The position numbers and the translations under genes are program-made. From a virus, in the IMG/VR virus record IMGVR_UViG_3300046655_000891, positions 1 to 32,611 of that record: 32,611 bases of DNA; one strand, 5' to 3'. The notes beneath the pieces were generated by a model. It made no database searches. It saw only the letters and a program-made list of their open reading frames with translations, and was not told the DNA's origin. Below, one piece after another: positions 1 through 9,726 of this stretch. Within the stretch, counting starts at the first letter, position 1. Each line of letters opens with the position of its first letter.

Positions 1-3000
1 CGATTACCAGGCATAGCGGGTGCTTGGCGGGTAATGCGATTGGCGGGTTGGCGCTTTGGCGCTTTGGAGTCTGAGGGCATATAGTTTATATTCCTCTCCC
101 CCGCATCGAAGGTTCCCCGATTGCCGGTGGCCGATTTGATTTGTTCGGGGGAGAAGGCGACGAATATATCGGACTCAATATTAACAGTGTCGCTTGTTGC
201 ATTATCTTTAGCATTTTTAAATATTACCGAATCATGTCCATTTGCTTTTGCTTCTTTAATAATATCGGTAAAAGTTTGAGCCTGATCTAAAGCTCGGGCG
301 GTTTTACCTTTTAAATCGACAATTTTGGGGTTCTGAAAACTTAAATATGTAGAATAAACTCCAGCCCCTGGTGCTTTAGGTGGAAGCCCTCCCGAATCTA
401 TTATGCTACCTCTTTGCATTCTAGCTTGGTGAAGCTCTCTCCCTATTTCATTTTTTTGGCTTTCTAGCTTGGCATAAGTTTCTTGCAGTTGAGGAGTGAT
501 ATCTTTTAGCGGAGTTTTTTGCAAATCATTCAACTGTGATTCTAGTTTTTTTATTTGCTCGACCATAGGGGCAAAAGTATCTCCCTCTCCTAAATGAGCA
601 TAACCATCGGCTACTGCCTTACTACTCGTAAAGAAAATACCCTCTTCAGCACTCTTTGCTCCCGTCCTTTCCCCAAGTTTTAAGAAATCAAATATATTGA
701 AACCATAGTCACTCGTCCCATGATAAACCACCAACGGCTCGCCGTTCTCATCGACTACCTTGGACTTACCGAACCACTTCTTAAAATACTTCGATAGAAC
801 TCCCTTCTCCTGCCATAGCTTTGCGGCCTCGGCTTGCTTCCCCTTCCCCGCACCCGCTTCGGAGGCCGGCATGAAGAGTTTGTCGGTAATCTGCACATCG
901 GCTTCATCGAAGATTACATAATTGTAATCGCCCTCGCCCTTGGATCGGGATGAACCATCGAGGTATTTGATGCCTGGTATGCCGGCTTCTTTGAGGTAAT
1001 TAGAAGCAAGTTTTTGATCTTCGTTGTATGCGTATTTCAATTTATCATACAACCAGTCTCCTGTGATGGCATCACCATCTATATCTTTGTAATTGTTTTC
1101 TACTGTATCTCTAACAACAGCATCACCAGGTGAATTTATTTGTGTTACATCTTCCAGCTTCTCCCTCACCCCCTTGGGTTGCTCGGACAGAGGCTTATCC
1201 CATAGCAGATACTCGTTCTCCTTGGGGGCTAGTTCGACTTTGTAGAGGGAGCCTGTTTCTTTAGGATGACCATTTTTTTCTACATGATTTATATACCGAG
1301 TTAACTCACTAAAGTCTTGCTCGGACACATCATCTTTAATTCTATTTGCGTGTTTACGCATAAAATCCACATCATTCTTGTTCTTCCTGAACATATTGAT
1401 GAAATTTCTCATGTTGAGAGTGACCCTTAAATCTAGGTCTTTGAACATTTGATCCTGTGTCAAAGTCTGCCTATAAAAATCCGCAACATCTGTCTTCCCC
1501 GCAAAGTAGAGTCCATGCCCATAAGCCTGTGCGCCCTCGCCTGTTCCAATCTTCGATGTTCTGAACTTACCCAAGGGTGCGCCCGCTTCGGGGGCTAGGG
1601 TGTGCGGTGTGCCGTGGTAGGCGGCTGGCATAAAAAGTTTATTTTCTGGCTGAAAAATTATCTGTTCTCGCGGGCCGCGATCTTGGATCAAAGTGTTGCC
1701 CGTCATCATTGCTTGGTCGATTAATTCTCTCCGAAGTCTACTAGGGATTTCACGACCCGATTGGATGTAAATATTTTTTGAATTTGGGCTATCTCTAGCG
1801 ACTCGAATTGCACCAGCGTCTAAGCTCGCTTCTAAGACATTAAAACCTTCTTCTTCGCCATACCTTTCATCGTGAAATTTCTCAGCCATTTTCATCTTTT
1901 GAGCAAATGGATGTTTTGGATTATTTTCGACCCAATCGAATAAATCGATGTTGTGTTCAACTTCCTTTTTTATGAACGATCCATCGGGTAAAATAATGCC
2001 GCCGGATTTGTGCATATAGTCCCCGTCGTTGGGCATGAAATATTTATTGCCGGATGATGAATCTCTACGCTGGGCTTTTACCATTTCTTGGCGCAATTTT
2101 TTAACATCCATACCAAGCCTTGGGCCATAGTCTAAAGCGGTCTGCGGGTCCATATCTGGACTACCAGTATTAATAAGTTTTTCAGCTACTTTTTTATATA
2201 CTTGTTTATCATTTTTATCTATGCCAAAAAGCTTCCAAAAAGATATACCTTGCGAGGGTTGTTCGGTTAAGCCATCAGTCTTACTTTTACCTTCGAAATT
2301 CATTTCCATCTGAGGCATGAATCGAATGTCCCTTTTTGGCACTGAACTCATTCGATCAGATGGAATTTGTTTGCCAAATAAACCGCTCACCTTTCCGAAT
2401 GGTCGGTCTTTACTATAAACTTTTGATTCGGCGGACTGGTCTTCAATTAATTTAACTCGCCGCGAGTCAAATATGGCAAAGTGTTCACCCTTGGAATCGG
2501 TAAATTTATATCCATGCCAGCCATTACTTTTTAGTTCATTTTCAAAGAGATTTACATTGCTGTAATCGGTAGGCAAGTCGGTAGGTTTATAATCAAATTC
2601 AGCGTCTTTTGTTATGATCTCTGGATTAATCATTCCTGGCCTCTGCACAAGCATTTCTTTTTCTGGCGATATTTGTTTGTTGGGAATCTCGGAAATATGA
2701 TTTTTTAATGCGCTTAAATGTTCAGGATTTGTGACATCAAAAATATACTTTGCATTCGTGGCCATTACTAGTGGAATATGCTCCGGATCAATTTCCTTCT
2801 GAATCTCTCTCGCTCGCTTTCTGTCTTGGGTCAAGATAATTGTTTCGTCCGGATTCCATCGATGGGACTCTCGATTATCAACCTTATCTCTGACCATTTT
2901 CACCACATCAATTGAGCGGTCATAATTCGCGCCTTGGGGTGTACCGATTTGCCCAGTGTAATACATTTTTTTAGGTATGTAATTTCCCGCTTTTTCATCC

Positions 3001-6000
3001 GCTAAAACCGGCGGGATGCCTGTTTCATTTCCACGCATAAATTCCTGAAAGTTTTCGGACTCAAACCCAAGATTCCTCCACTCTTCTCTGGCCTCTTTAA
3101 TAATTATTTTATCGTTCATTTGGGCGTCCTTAAGCTGCCTAGCATATTTGTTTGCTCTTCGCACATTTGGATCAACCGTTTGGGCTGGCATAAATAACTT
3201 TTTATCGGGCGAATTTCTCAACCAGTTTAAGCTCGGGTCCGACCCTTTACTCCACGGAATTGAAGGTGTCCGAGATTCAACTTTTGGGGTTACATTCTTA
3301 GGCGGAATCTCTTCCGCGATGGGGCTTGGATCGGCGGGTACATTTTCGGGTAACTCGATCTGAGTTTCGGGGTCTAATTTTTCTTGCAAAATCCGATTTA
3401 AAACATCGTTTCTAGAGACTCCTTCTTCCTTGGCAATCTTATCAACTAAATCGATTAAACTTTCGTTAGTTCTGAGTGCTACTTTTTTATCAAAGTTTTT
3501 GGACTGACGGGGCATAAATAAAATTTGATCTATCGGTAGGAAGTTGTTTTTAACATTATGCCATTCAAAAGAGATACCCGATTTACCGGTTGGAACTAGC
3601 CCAGCAAGGCCGTCAATATCATAGGTTCTATATGAATCTTTTAGTCTTCCCTCTTCAAGTAATCTTCTGATTTGTGGGTTACGAATTTGGGGGGCAGATT
3701 CGGTCTGTCCAAAGAGAGCGGTAACGATCTCATTTTCGTATTTTCCTTCGGGGTTAATTCGACCTTTCGGATCGTTCATTGCATCCCTCGCAACTTGCCT
3801 TGCAAGCTCGACTAATTTATTAGGATCTTTTGCCAATCCTTCAGCCACTAAAATCTCCGCATTATTTCGTAAATATGCCTCGTCAAATGCATCTAATTTT
3901 AGGGACGCAAATGACTTAGCTGAATTAGCCAGTCCGGTGACTTTATATCGTACCGGTGCAATCACCCGTGGCCTCAATTCATTGTCCGAATATTTGCTCG
4001 GTTTTCCCGCACGATATAGCATCGTCATTTGAGCTTTTTGCATGATTGCTTCGGTCGCAGTATTGAGCAAAGTATTAATATTTCCGAAGGGATCGTTGCG
4101 AGTAAATATTGCTTTTAATTCGTCTGTTAATTTTTTCCCAACGATATAAACAGGCTTACCCTTTTCGTTGGTTTCCGCTCTCATCTCACCCTCGGGTTTT
4201 TCAAATAATCGATCCCTAATTTCAATCAACTTTCTCTTGATCTGACGGTTCTTAATTCTGAATGCTCCAGCCTCTTTTAATGACAATCCTTTTGAGCTAA
4301 ATAATCTCTGAACTGCTTGTTGTGCATTTTCTCCTTTATCCAATTTCAAGGACATTGGATTTTCTGCTAAATCGATTTTATCTACTAAAGCTTTTTCTTT
4401 TTGAAGGGCATAGTTTTTATACAAATTGCGGACCGATTTACTGCGCTGTAAAATTGGATTTTTAGCCTCAATACCTTTACCCAAAATGGATATTGATAAA
4501 GGATTACCCGTCTGCTGATCTACTAATCCCAAAACACCCAAAACCTTGCGAGTAGATTCTAAGAGTTTATGGCGCAAACTGGGTTCAATGGTTTTAAAGA
4601 TATTACCGCCATTATCCACCATCATCATAGCAAACTGTTCTGCCCCGATTTCTTGGGCAAGAGCATTTGCATCCCGACCGATTCCAATACCTGACTGAAT
4701 ACCGTCGTACATCTCGGCAATTTGTTTTGCTTTAGTGTTCACTTGAATTGAATCAATCGGCGAACCGGCTGAGTCTGAAGTGAATGCAAATTCAAAAGAT
4801 TCTTCACCTTTTTTTGGTTGATATTCCTTTAAAATCTTCGATGCGAAAAACGGATCGTCCTTTATGGCCTGTTTGATAAATCCATGCCCCAATTCGTGAA
4901 GGAGGATTTCCATTGCAAACTCTGAACTTTTTGCAAAATTACCGTCTTGATTGACTGTAATAACATTAGAATCCATATCTAAATCGGCATCCGGTGCGCT
5001 TCGTAGATTGGGGTCATTTTGTCGAAGTAATTCTAAATATGTTTTGCCATCTAAAAACTCAATTTTAGGGGCTTTTATCCCGGCCTCTTCTACGGTTGCA
5101 AATGCAAGTTTTGCCACGGGGCTTAATTTTACAAATTGCTTGCGTTGCTCTTGTTCTAATTTTGCATCCAAGTAATTACTTATACTTTTTTCATCCCTAG
5201 CTTTTTGTGTTTTACCACCCCGCATCCCTCGCTGACCAAATGGGAGCGCTCCACCAATGAAAGCACCCGATCCAGCCGCCGCTCCAACCCCCTCCGGACC
5301 TTCTCCAGCCGCATATGCTAATGCCGCATTTAGCGTCCCTACTGTCGCACTATTTGCGAGCATATTAAATGCAGTATCCCCTAGCCTAGTTCCTCCATAT
5401 CGATGAGCCAATAAGGCCGACTTTCGTACCAATTTACTATCTGCTGATGTGGCCAATCTTTGAAGGAATCTTTTTTGCGATCCGGACGAGGCTAAAGCAC
5501 TTAAAGTCCTTTCCATCCCTCGGCCTGTCTTATTGGCGATGTAACCTAATGCCTCCGTTGCAGTAAGTAATCCTAAACCAGGTACTGCCCCCGACATACT
5601 GCCCACTAACTGAGCGCCTAATATACCTGAACCCGCTACTTTTGGATCTACTGCGGAACTTGCCACTTTTGTAATTAAATTTCTTGGCGCTCCCGCAACC
5701 TTTGAAGTAATATTACCAGCCCTCCCGATTGCTCCAGCGGCCACTTGGCCAGCCTTGGCCGCCCCTTTTAATACTCCTCTTGTCCCTTTTGCAAATAACT
5801 CTGAAGGGATTGATGCAACTTTTGAAACTTTATCTAAGCCACTTGCAACTTTAATCCCGCCCTTGGCTACCATGTCCGCACCTCGGCTTGTATTAGCCAT
5901 AGCTCGGGACAACTGCACAAGCCTAGGAGACCGAGCGGCGAATGCTCCCGCCTTTGCTCCTTTTGAAACTAGTTTTGCTCCGGTTGAAACGGCCTTTGCT

Positions 6001-6590
6001 CCTAGCGCCCCTCCCCTCGCAATAAGTCCCGCACCGGGTACAAGTAAAGTGGGGTCGATAAAGTTTGCTCCAAAACTGACGAAGTCCCTACCCTCTTCCT
6101 CGTAAGTATTAAGCATAGCTGGGCGGACTTCTTGATTATAAAGAAAATTATCTTTATATCTTTGATACTCCCTTCGCATCTCATCCTCGTCCGAATAAAT
6201 ATTGTCCATTATGGAACCGCCGATTGTTTTAGCGAATCTCCCAAAATCTTCGATCCCAACCTGAAATACTCCACCCAGTTCATCCGATCCAACATCGCCA
6301 GAAAATAATTCGCCAATCGCACTTGCTCCCTCTTCTGCCAATGCTTTCCCTCCAACCATAAAAGAATCGAGAAAAGCGGACGATTTATCTCCCAATGATC
6401 GGGCATCCTCTACCTTCCGCCTTTCAACATACTCACCGAATGATTCGGGAGTGGATGCTAATTCTTCGTCTAATGCTCGAAGTTCTTGTACTTTCTGATC
6501 ATAGGTTAATGGCATCCCATCATCCTCGGCGAGTCCGAGTTGAAGATTTAATTCTCTTAGTTCCGCAAGGTTTTGCTCCTGTGTAGCCAT
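1..6590 (-). CDS. Giant polyvalent/ejected virion protein, partial (C-terminus beyond window)
   Basis: The frame stays open from ATG at 6590 to the window edge, giving at least 2196 codons with no stop. Residues 1-160 are charged and helical. Residues about 160-470 are rich in Ala, Gly and Lys with hydrophobic stretches, like proteins injected across membranes. HELGH at 565-569 is a zinc metallopeptidase motif, and AQEIGAEQF (645-653) could supply the third zinc ligand. A ribbon-helix-helix-like segment covers 1036-1073. Three ADP-ribosyltransferase-like domains follow: about 1205-1410 (divergent), 1655-1900 (YHGT at 1658, then IGTGEGAQAYGHGLYFA) and 1950-2165 (YHGT at 1956, ending FSPEQIKSATGNRGTF). 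The motif [F/Y]-M-P recurs with Met at 1026, 1134, 1425, 1519, 1654, 1907 and 2171, between modules. Such architectures are known as phage polyvalent proteins, thought to enter the host with DNA. Targets are unknown. It is the last gene of the virion block, 2 bases after its upstream neighbour. Confidence 0.9.
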   Translation of the reverse strand, partial: MATQEQNLAELRELNLQLGLAEDDGMPLTYDQKVQELRALDEELASTPESFGEYVERRKVEDARSLGDKSSAFLDSFMVGGKALAEEGASAIGELFSGDVGSDELGGVFQVGIEDFGRFAKTIGGSIMDNIYSDEDEMRREYQRYKDNFLYNQEVRPAMLNTYEEEGRDFVSFGANFIDPTLLVPGAGLIARGGALGAKAVSTGAKLVSKGAKAGAFAARSPRLVQLSRAMANTSRGADMVAKGGIKVASGLDKVSKVASIPSELFAKGTRGVLKGAAKAGQVAAGAIGRAGNITSKVAGAPRNLITKVASSAVDPKVAGSGILGAQLVGSMSGAVPGLGLLTATEALGYIANKTGRGMERTLSALASSGSQKRFLQRLATSADSKLVRKSALLAHRYGGTRLGDTAFNMLANSATVGTLNAALAYAAGEGPEGVGAAAGSGAFIGGALPFGQRGMRGGKTQKARDEKSISNYLDAKLEQEQRKQFVKLSPVAKLAFATVEEAGIKAPKIEFLDGKTYLELLRQNDPNLRSAPDADLDMDSNVITVNQDGNFAKSSEFAMEILLHELGHGFIKQAIKDDPFFASKILKEYQPKKGEESFEFAFTSDSAGSPIDSIQVNTKAKQIAEMYDGIQSGIGIGRDANALAQEIGAEQFAMMMVDNGGNIFKTIEPSLRHKLLESTRKVLGVLGLVDQQTGNPLSISILGKGIEAKNPILQRSKSVRNLYKNYALQKEKALVDKIDLAENPMSLKLDKGENAQQAVQRLFSSKGLSLKEAGAFRIKNRQIKRKLIEIRDRLFEKPEGEMRAETNEKGKPVYIVGKKLTDELKAIFTRNDPFGNINTLLNTATEAIMQKAQMTMLYRAGKPSKYSDNELRPRVIAPVRYKVTGLANSAKSFASLKLDAFDEAYLRNNAEILVAEGLAKDPNKLVELARQVARDAMNDPKGRINPEGKYENEIVTALFGQTESAPQIRNPQIRRLLEEGRLKDSYRTYDIDGLAGLVPTGKSGISFEWHNVKNNFLPIDQILFMPRQSKNFDKKVALRTNESLIDLVDKIAKEEGVSRNDVLNRILQEKLDPETQIELPENVPADPSPIAEEIPPKNVTPKVESRTPSIPWSKGSDPSLNWLRNSPDKKLFMPAQTVDPNVRRANKYARQLKDAQMNDKIIIKEAREEWRNLGFESENFQEFMRGNETGIPPVLADEKAGNYIPKKMYYTGQIGTPQGANYDRSIDVVKMVRDKVDNRESHRWNPDETIILTQDRKRAREIQKEIDPEHIPLVMATNAKYIFDVTNPEHLSALKNHISEIPNKQISPEKEMLVQRPGMINPEIITKDAEFDYKPTDLPTDYSNVNLFENELKSNGWHGYKFTDSKGEHFAIFDSRRVKLIEDQSAESKVYSKDRPFGKVSGLFGKQIPSDRMSSVPKRDIRFMPQMEMNFEGKSKTDGLTEQPSQGISFWKLFGIDKNDKQVYKKVAEKLINTGSPDMDPQTALDYGPRLGMDVKKLRQEMVKAQRRDSSSGNKYFMPNDGDYMHKSGGIILPDGSFIKKEVEHNIDLFDWVENNPKHPFAQKMKMAEKFHDERYGEEEGFNVLEASLDAGAIRVARDSPNSKNIYIQSGREIPSRLRRELIDQAMMTGNTLIQDRGPREQIIFQPENKLFMPAAYHGTPHTLAPEAGAPLGKFRTSKIGTGEGAQAYGHGLYFAGKTDVADFYRQTLTQDQMFKDLDLRVTLNMRNFINMFRKNKNDVDFMRKHANRIKDDVSEQDFSELTRYINHVEKNGHPKETGSLYKVELAPKENEYLLWDKPLSEQPKGVREKLEDVTQINSPGDAVVRDTVENNYKDIDGDAITGDWLYDKLKYAYNEDQKLASNYLKEAGIPGIKYLDGSSRSKGEGDYNYVIFDEADVQITDKLFMPASEAGAGKGKQAEAAKLWQEKGVLSKYFKKWFGKSKVVDENGEPLVVYHGTSDYGFNIFDFLKLGERTGAKSAEEGIFFTSSKAVADGYAHLGEGDTFAPMVEQIKKLESQLNDLQKTPLKDITPQLQETYAKLESQKNEIGRELHQARMQRGSIIDSGGLPPKAPGAGVYSTYLSFQNPKIVDLKGKTARALDQAQTFTDIIKEAKANGHDSVIFKNAKDNATSDTVNIESDIFVAFSPEQIKSATGNRGTFDAGERNINYMPSDSKAPKRQPANRITRQAPAMPGN

Positions 6591-6592
6591 AA

Positions 6593-7963
6593 TTAATTTA
6601 CGGGCGATATTCCAACTTCGTTTTGACTAGACATTAATTTCCGCCTTTGGAGTAAATCCCTTTTAGCTTGGACGGCATTTTCTAAATCTGCTGGGTCTAT
6701 GGCATTAGCAGTTTGCTGAGGAGAAGATGAATTAAAATTATTAACAAAAGCCATAGCCTCTTGTGGTGTATTAAAGACTAAGCCTTGTTCAAATGCGTAC
6801 TTTTCAGCTTCTACGGATTTTAAAACTTTTACATACCTTTCCCTAATGCTTATAAGGTTATCCCTTAAAGTTTCAGGTTTTTGGAGGGGATCTAATGATC
6901 CTAATGAGGCTGAAAGTAATTGTAATTCTTTTGTATTTATAGCCCCAAGCGCGCCGCCGGTTTTTGAAGCATCTCGCATTTCTTGCAAGCGGTCAAAACC
7001 GACTGCGGCCTCTACTGTAGAAATAGCGGCCGCCAAGTCTCTTGCATCTGTACCAGCGATTCCTTGAAGGAGTTGCCCCGTAACTCCAGTTGCAAAAAAG
7101 CTTTGAGACTTTTCAATCGCTTTATCGATTGCATCTATTGCTGATTCTTTATAAACAGGGTCAACTGGAGCTAGTGGTTCATTTTCTTTAGCCTCTAATG
7201 CCTTCTCGTATTCAAATTTCTCCCTAGCTAATATATCGGACCTTGTTGGCGGTTTAGGAGTCTGCGCGGCAATCTGCGAATCCAGCTTCTGCGCCATTGG
7301 CAACGCTTCAGACATTGGCTGACCCGCTCCTACTGCTTTTCTTATAAAATTTTTAGCCTGTGGACTTGTAAGCATACCCTCGGCTGGGGATGGTCCGGGT
7401 ATCATTCGAGCGGGTGGAGTTGCTCCCTTGCCAGCTCGTAAATTACGAAGTACGGAATTTCTGTCAGGACCGGATGGGTCAACCATTGGTTTACCAGGTT
7501 GACCGAGGAAACGATTAAAATTCACTTCCCTCTGCCGGTCCGCAATCTTCCGCTTATCAGCCGCAATCGCTCGGTTATAGAGTTCGGTTGCTTGCTGGGC
7601 TTTCTGTCGCTGATCCGCCATTGCCTGAATCCCCTTAATCATCTCAAAACCCTTCGGATTCTTCACCAATGACGGTACAGCCTGGTCAACTGCCTCTTCA
7701 TAAGAGATATCATCCGTTGCCTGAATATTTAGCATTCTTCCGAGTTCGGGATTACCCATAATAAAGGCTTTTGTGCCTTTAATCAGTTCATCCTGTTCCT
7801 CTTTCTTCTTCTTACCTTCAACATACTTATCGATGGTATTGGCGGCGATCTTCCCAAGATTCGCAAACATCTGCCCATAAGCCTGTCCAGCCTGTTGGAT
7901 TCCACTGTTATCGACCCGCATAAGTGGCGAGCCGTAATTACTGTTAAAAAATGGTTGTGCCAT
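6593..7963 (-). CDS. Putative internal virion protein (456 aa)
   Basis: This is a 456-residue protein of unknown family. Residues 1-60 contain MFANLGKIAANTIDKY followed by a Lys/Glu-rich stretch (EGKKKKEEQDE). Residues 110-150 are a Gln/Ala/Arg-rich helix, probably coiled coil. The middle is Pro-rich and looks like a linker (about 165-245), and the C-terminal half is helical. There is no signal peptide or membrane segment. It sits between a 586-residue virion-like protein and the giant polyvalent protein, with 2-base gaps, so all three are probably co-translated. Position after the tail genes and before a very large protein is where short-tailed phages keep internal core or ejection proteins. 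That role is inferred from position and composition only. Confidence 0.85.
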   Translation of the reverse strand: MAQPFFNSNYGSPLMRVDNSGIQQAGQAYGQMFANLGKIAANTIDKYVEGKKKKEEQDELIKGTKAFIMGNPELGRMLNIQATDDISYEEAVDQAVPSLVKNPKGFEMIKGIQAMADQRQKAQQATELYNRAIAADKRKIADRQREVNFNRFLGQPGKPMVDPSGPDRNSVLRNLRAGKGATPPARMIPGPSPAEGMLTSPQAKNFIRKAVGAGQPMSEALPMAQKLDSQIAAQTPKPPTRSDILAREKFEYEKALEAKENEPLAPVDPVYKESAIDAIDKAIEKSQSFFATGVTGQLLQGIAGTDARDLAAAISTVEAAVGFDRLQEMRDASKTGGALGAINTKELQLLSASLGSLDPLQKPETLRDNLISIRERYVKVLKSVEAEKYAFEQGLVFNTPQEAMAFVNNFNSSSPQQTANAIDPADLENAVQAKRDLLQRRKLMSSQNEVGISPVN

Positions 7964-7965
7964 GA

Positions 7966-9726
7966 TTAAACCTCTTTCTTTTTTAAGGGTTTTTTCGGTT
8001 GAAAAACATTCGGATTTCCTAAATATGCTCCAGCCGCTGAACCTAATAGCCCAGTTACTCCCTCGATAATTCCGGCATTCTGCGTGGCTTGCGCTCCCAG
8101 TGCAGTATTATAAGCAGACATTTCATTAGCGGCATTGTTCTGTATATAGCCAAGCCCCGCCGAAGGATTTAAGTAATTGAAACCACTTTGCAAGCCGTAC
8201 CCCGCCTGACCGAGTACACCCTGTGCCGCTTGCAATGGATTACCTCCCGGCCTTCCGAGGATTGCCTGAAATGGATCGAGTTCATTCGCTTTTGCCTGTG
8301 ATATCTCTGCCTGACGAAGTCCAGCTTCCTGACCGAGAACTGACTGAGCAAATGCACGGTTTTGCATCTTACGCTGATTCGATTCTCCGACTAATGCTTC
8401 GGCCTCACGGATGCCCGCCGACTGATCAAAAGTCCGTCCCATCATCGTTGCCTGTCCTTTAAATGAGTCTTGAATCCTTTGCCTTTCTCGGTCGGTCAAT
8501 CCCTGTCCAAGTGCTTCGGTTGCCTGACCCGCAAGCATTGCACGAAGTCCTGGACCAGTAGGTTGTGCAGATGCACCCGCTGTGCCTTCCGCACCCGCCT
8601 CACCAGTTGCCCCAGCATTCCCTCCCATCGCATTCAGAAATACATCATTGGCTCCGCCGATTTCTCCGATTGTTCTCGGTGTGTTAGGATCGCGGAACTG
8701 CTCCATGATATCCTTGTACTGCCCAGCAAATCGTGAAACATCGTCCAAATCCTGTTGCCTTTGCCGGGTGATATTTCCCCGAGCCACATCTTCAGCAAAT
8801 GCCGATGCCCCGAGGAATTGTCCGTCCTCTGTGAATCCCGCAGACCGACCTAAAGATCCAAATGTTTCAGGTATGACATCACCCTGAGCCTCCCCTACGC
8901 GGGCATAGTGCGCTCTACCCCACTCCTCTAAGGTTCGGGTCGGTAAACCGTTTGCTTCACGCTCGGCATTATCCCTTGCCACTTCAGCCATGTACTCGGG
9001 ATTATCTCGGACATACTGCTCAAAATCCGGTCTCATTCCCTGAAGTTCACGCTTGTCCCCCAGGAGGTCGATAAGTCCATCCTGTGTGCGGACCATGTCT
9101 CCCTCCTGGTATGCATCGCCAGTTTGCGGATTCGTAAACTGAAGTTTTTCGGTGTAGGTCACCTCGCCTTCAGGGAGGGCGGTGTTTTCTATGACAGAAA
9201 CTAAGTTTGTGTCTGCAATCGCTTGATCGACCATGTCTTGCAACCAACCATTTGAGAGCAAACTCATTTCTAGCGCATCCCGATTATCGAGAGGTAAATC
9301 CAAAGCCGCTAACAAGTCCTCAAACCCGTCATAATTCCCGCTTTGTACATTTGTTTTTAAAGTCTCATATGCGACTTTCCTTCGGGTCTGATCATCCGAA
9401 TATTCTGCAAGATTTGGAGTCCGTTCGACTGCGGCAAAACTGCCAATCTGCTCGGCGGATGCCAGACCAGCATCGACATCCGCCTGAGTTACCCCGCGGA
9501 CTCCAGTCATCTCCTCCGTGCCAAGCACAGTGTCCCGCATGATGTCGGTGTCCGCGCGGGCGGTTCTTCGGCGAAGTTCCGTTTCGAGTGGTAGGAGATC
9601 TAAAAGTCCACCGGTATCTGAAAATTCTCCCGTCCCGCGTATCGCGTTTGCCTGTTCCGACAATGATGTGGCTAATCCCTGACCATAAGTCGGCATAGTG
9701 GGCTGTACTAAAGATGAATTATTCAT
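7966..9726 (-). CDS. Putative internal virion/structural protein with Gly-rich linker (586 aa)
   Basis: This 586-residue protein has an acidic, mostly helical N-terminal half (EYSDDQTRRKVAYETL, GFEDLLAALDLPLDNRDALE). A short collagen-like or low-complexity Gly/Ala linker lies at about 370-395 (GATGEAGAEGTAGASAQPTG). A Gln/Ala-rich helical stretch at 410-500 includes SFKGQATMMGRTFDQSAGIR. The C-terminal tail has small-residue packing (GVTGLLGSAAGAYLGNP) and ends in a Lys run (KKPLKKKEV). The small-residue C-terminus recalls segments that associate with membranes. Its ATG overlaps the stop of the upstream 115-residue gene by 4 bases. No enzymatic motif is visible. A structural or ejected role is inferred from location. 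Confidence 0.85.
   Translation of the reverse strand: MNNSSLVQPTMPTYGQGLATSLSEQANAIRGTGEFSDTGGLLDLLPLETELRRRTARADTDIMRDTVLGTEEMTGVRGVTQADVDAGLASAEQIGSFAAVERTPNLAEYSDDQTRRKVAYETLKTNVQSGNYDGFEDLLAALDLPLDNRDALEMSLLSNGWLQDMVDQAIADTNLVSVIENTALPEGEVTYTEKLQFTNPQTGDAYQEGDMVRTQDGLIDLLGDKRELQGMRPDFEQYVRDNPEYMAEVARDNAEREANGLPTRTLEEWGRAHYARVGEAQGDVIPETFGSLGRSAGFTEDGQFLGASAFAEDVARGNITRQRQQDLDDVSRFAGQYKDIMEQFRDPNTPRTIGEIGGANDVFLNAMGGNAGATGEAGAEGTAGASAQPTGPGLRAMLAGQATEALGQGLTDRERQRIQDSFKGQATMMGRTFDQSAGIREAEALVGESNQRKMQNRAFAQSVLGQEAGLRQAEISQAKANELDPFQAILGRPGGNPLQAAQGVLGQAGYGLQSGFNYLNPSAGLGYIQNNAANEMSAYNTALGAQATQNAGIIEGVTGLLGSAAGAYLGNPNVFQPKKPLKKKEV

Noticed and set aside
5755-6105. Plus-strand frames of 60-180 codons inside the structural genes (for instance 5755-6105 and 15177-15728)
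   Set aside because: They lie opposite long minus-strand genes with clear domain patterns, have no motif of their own, and show Ser/Pro/Leu-rich composition of antisense reading. They are shadows.
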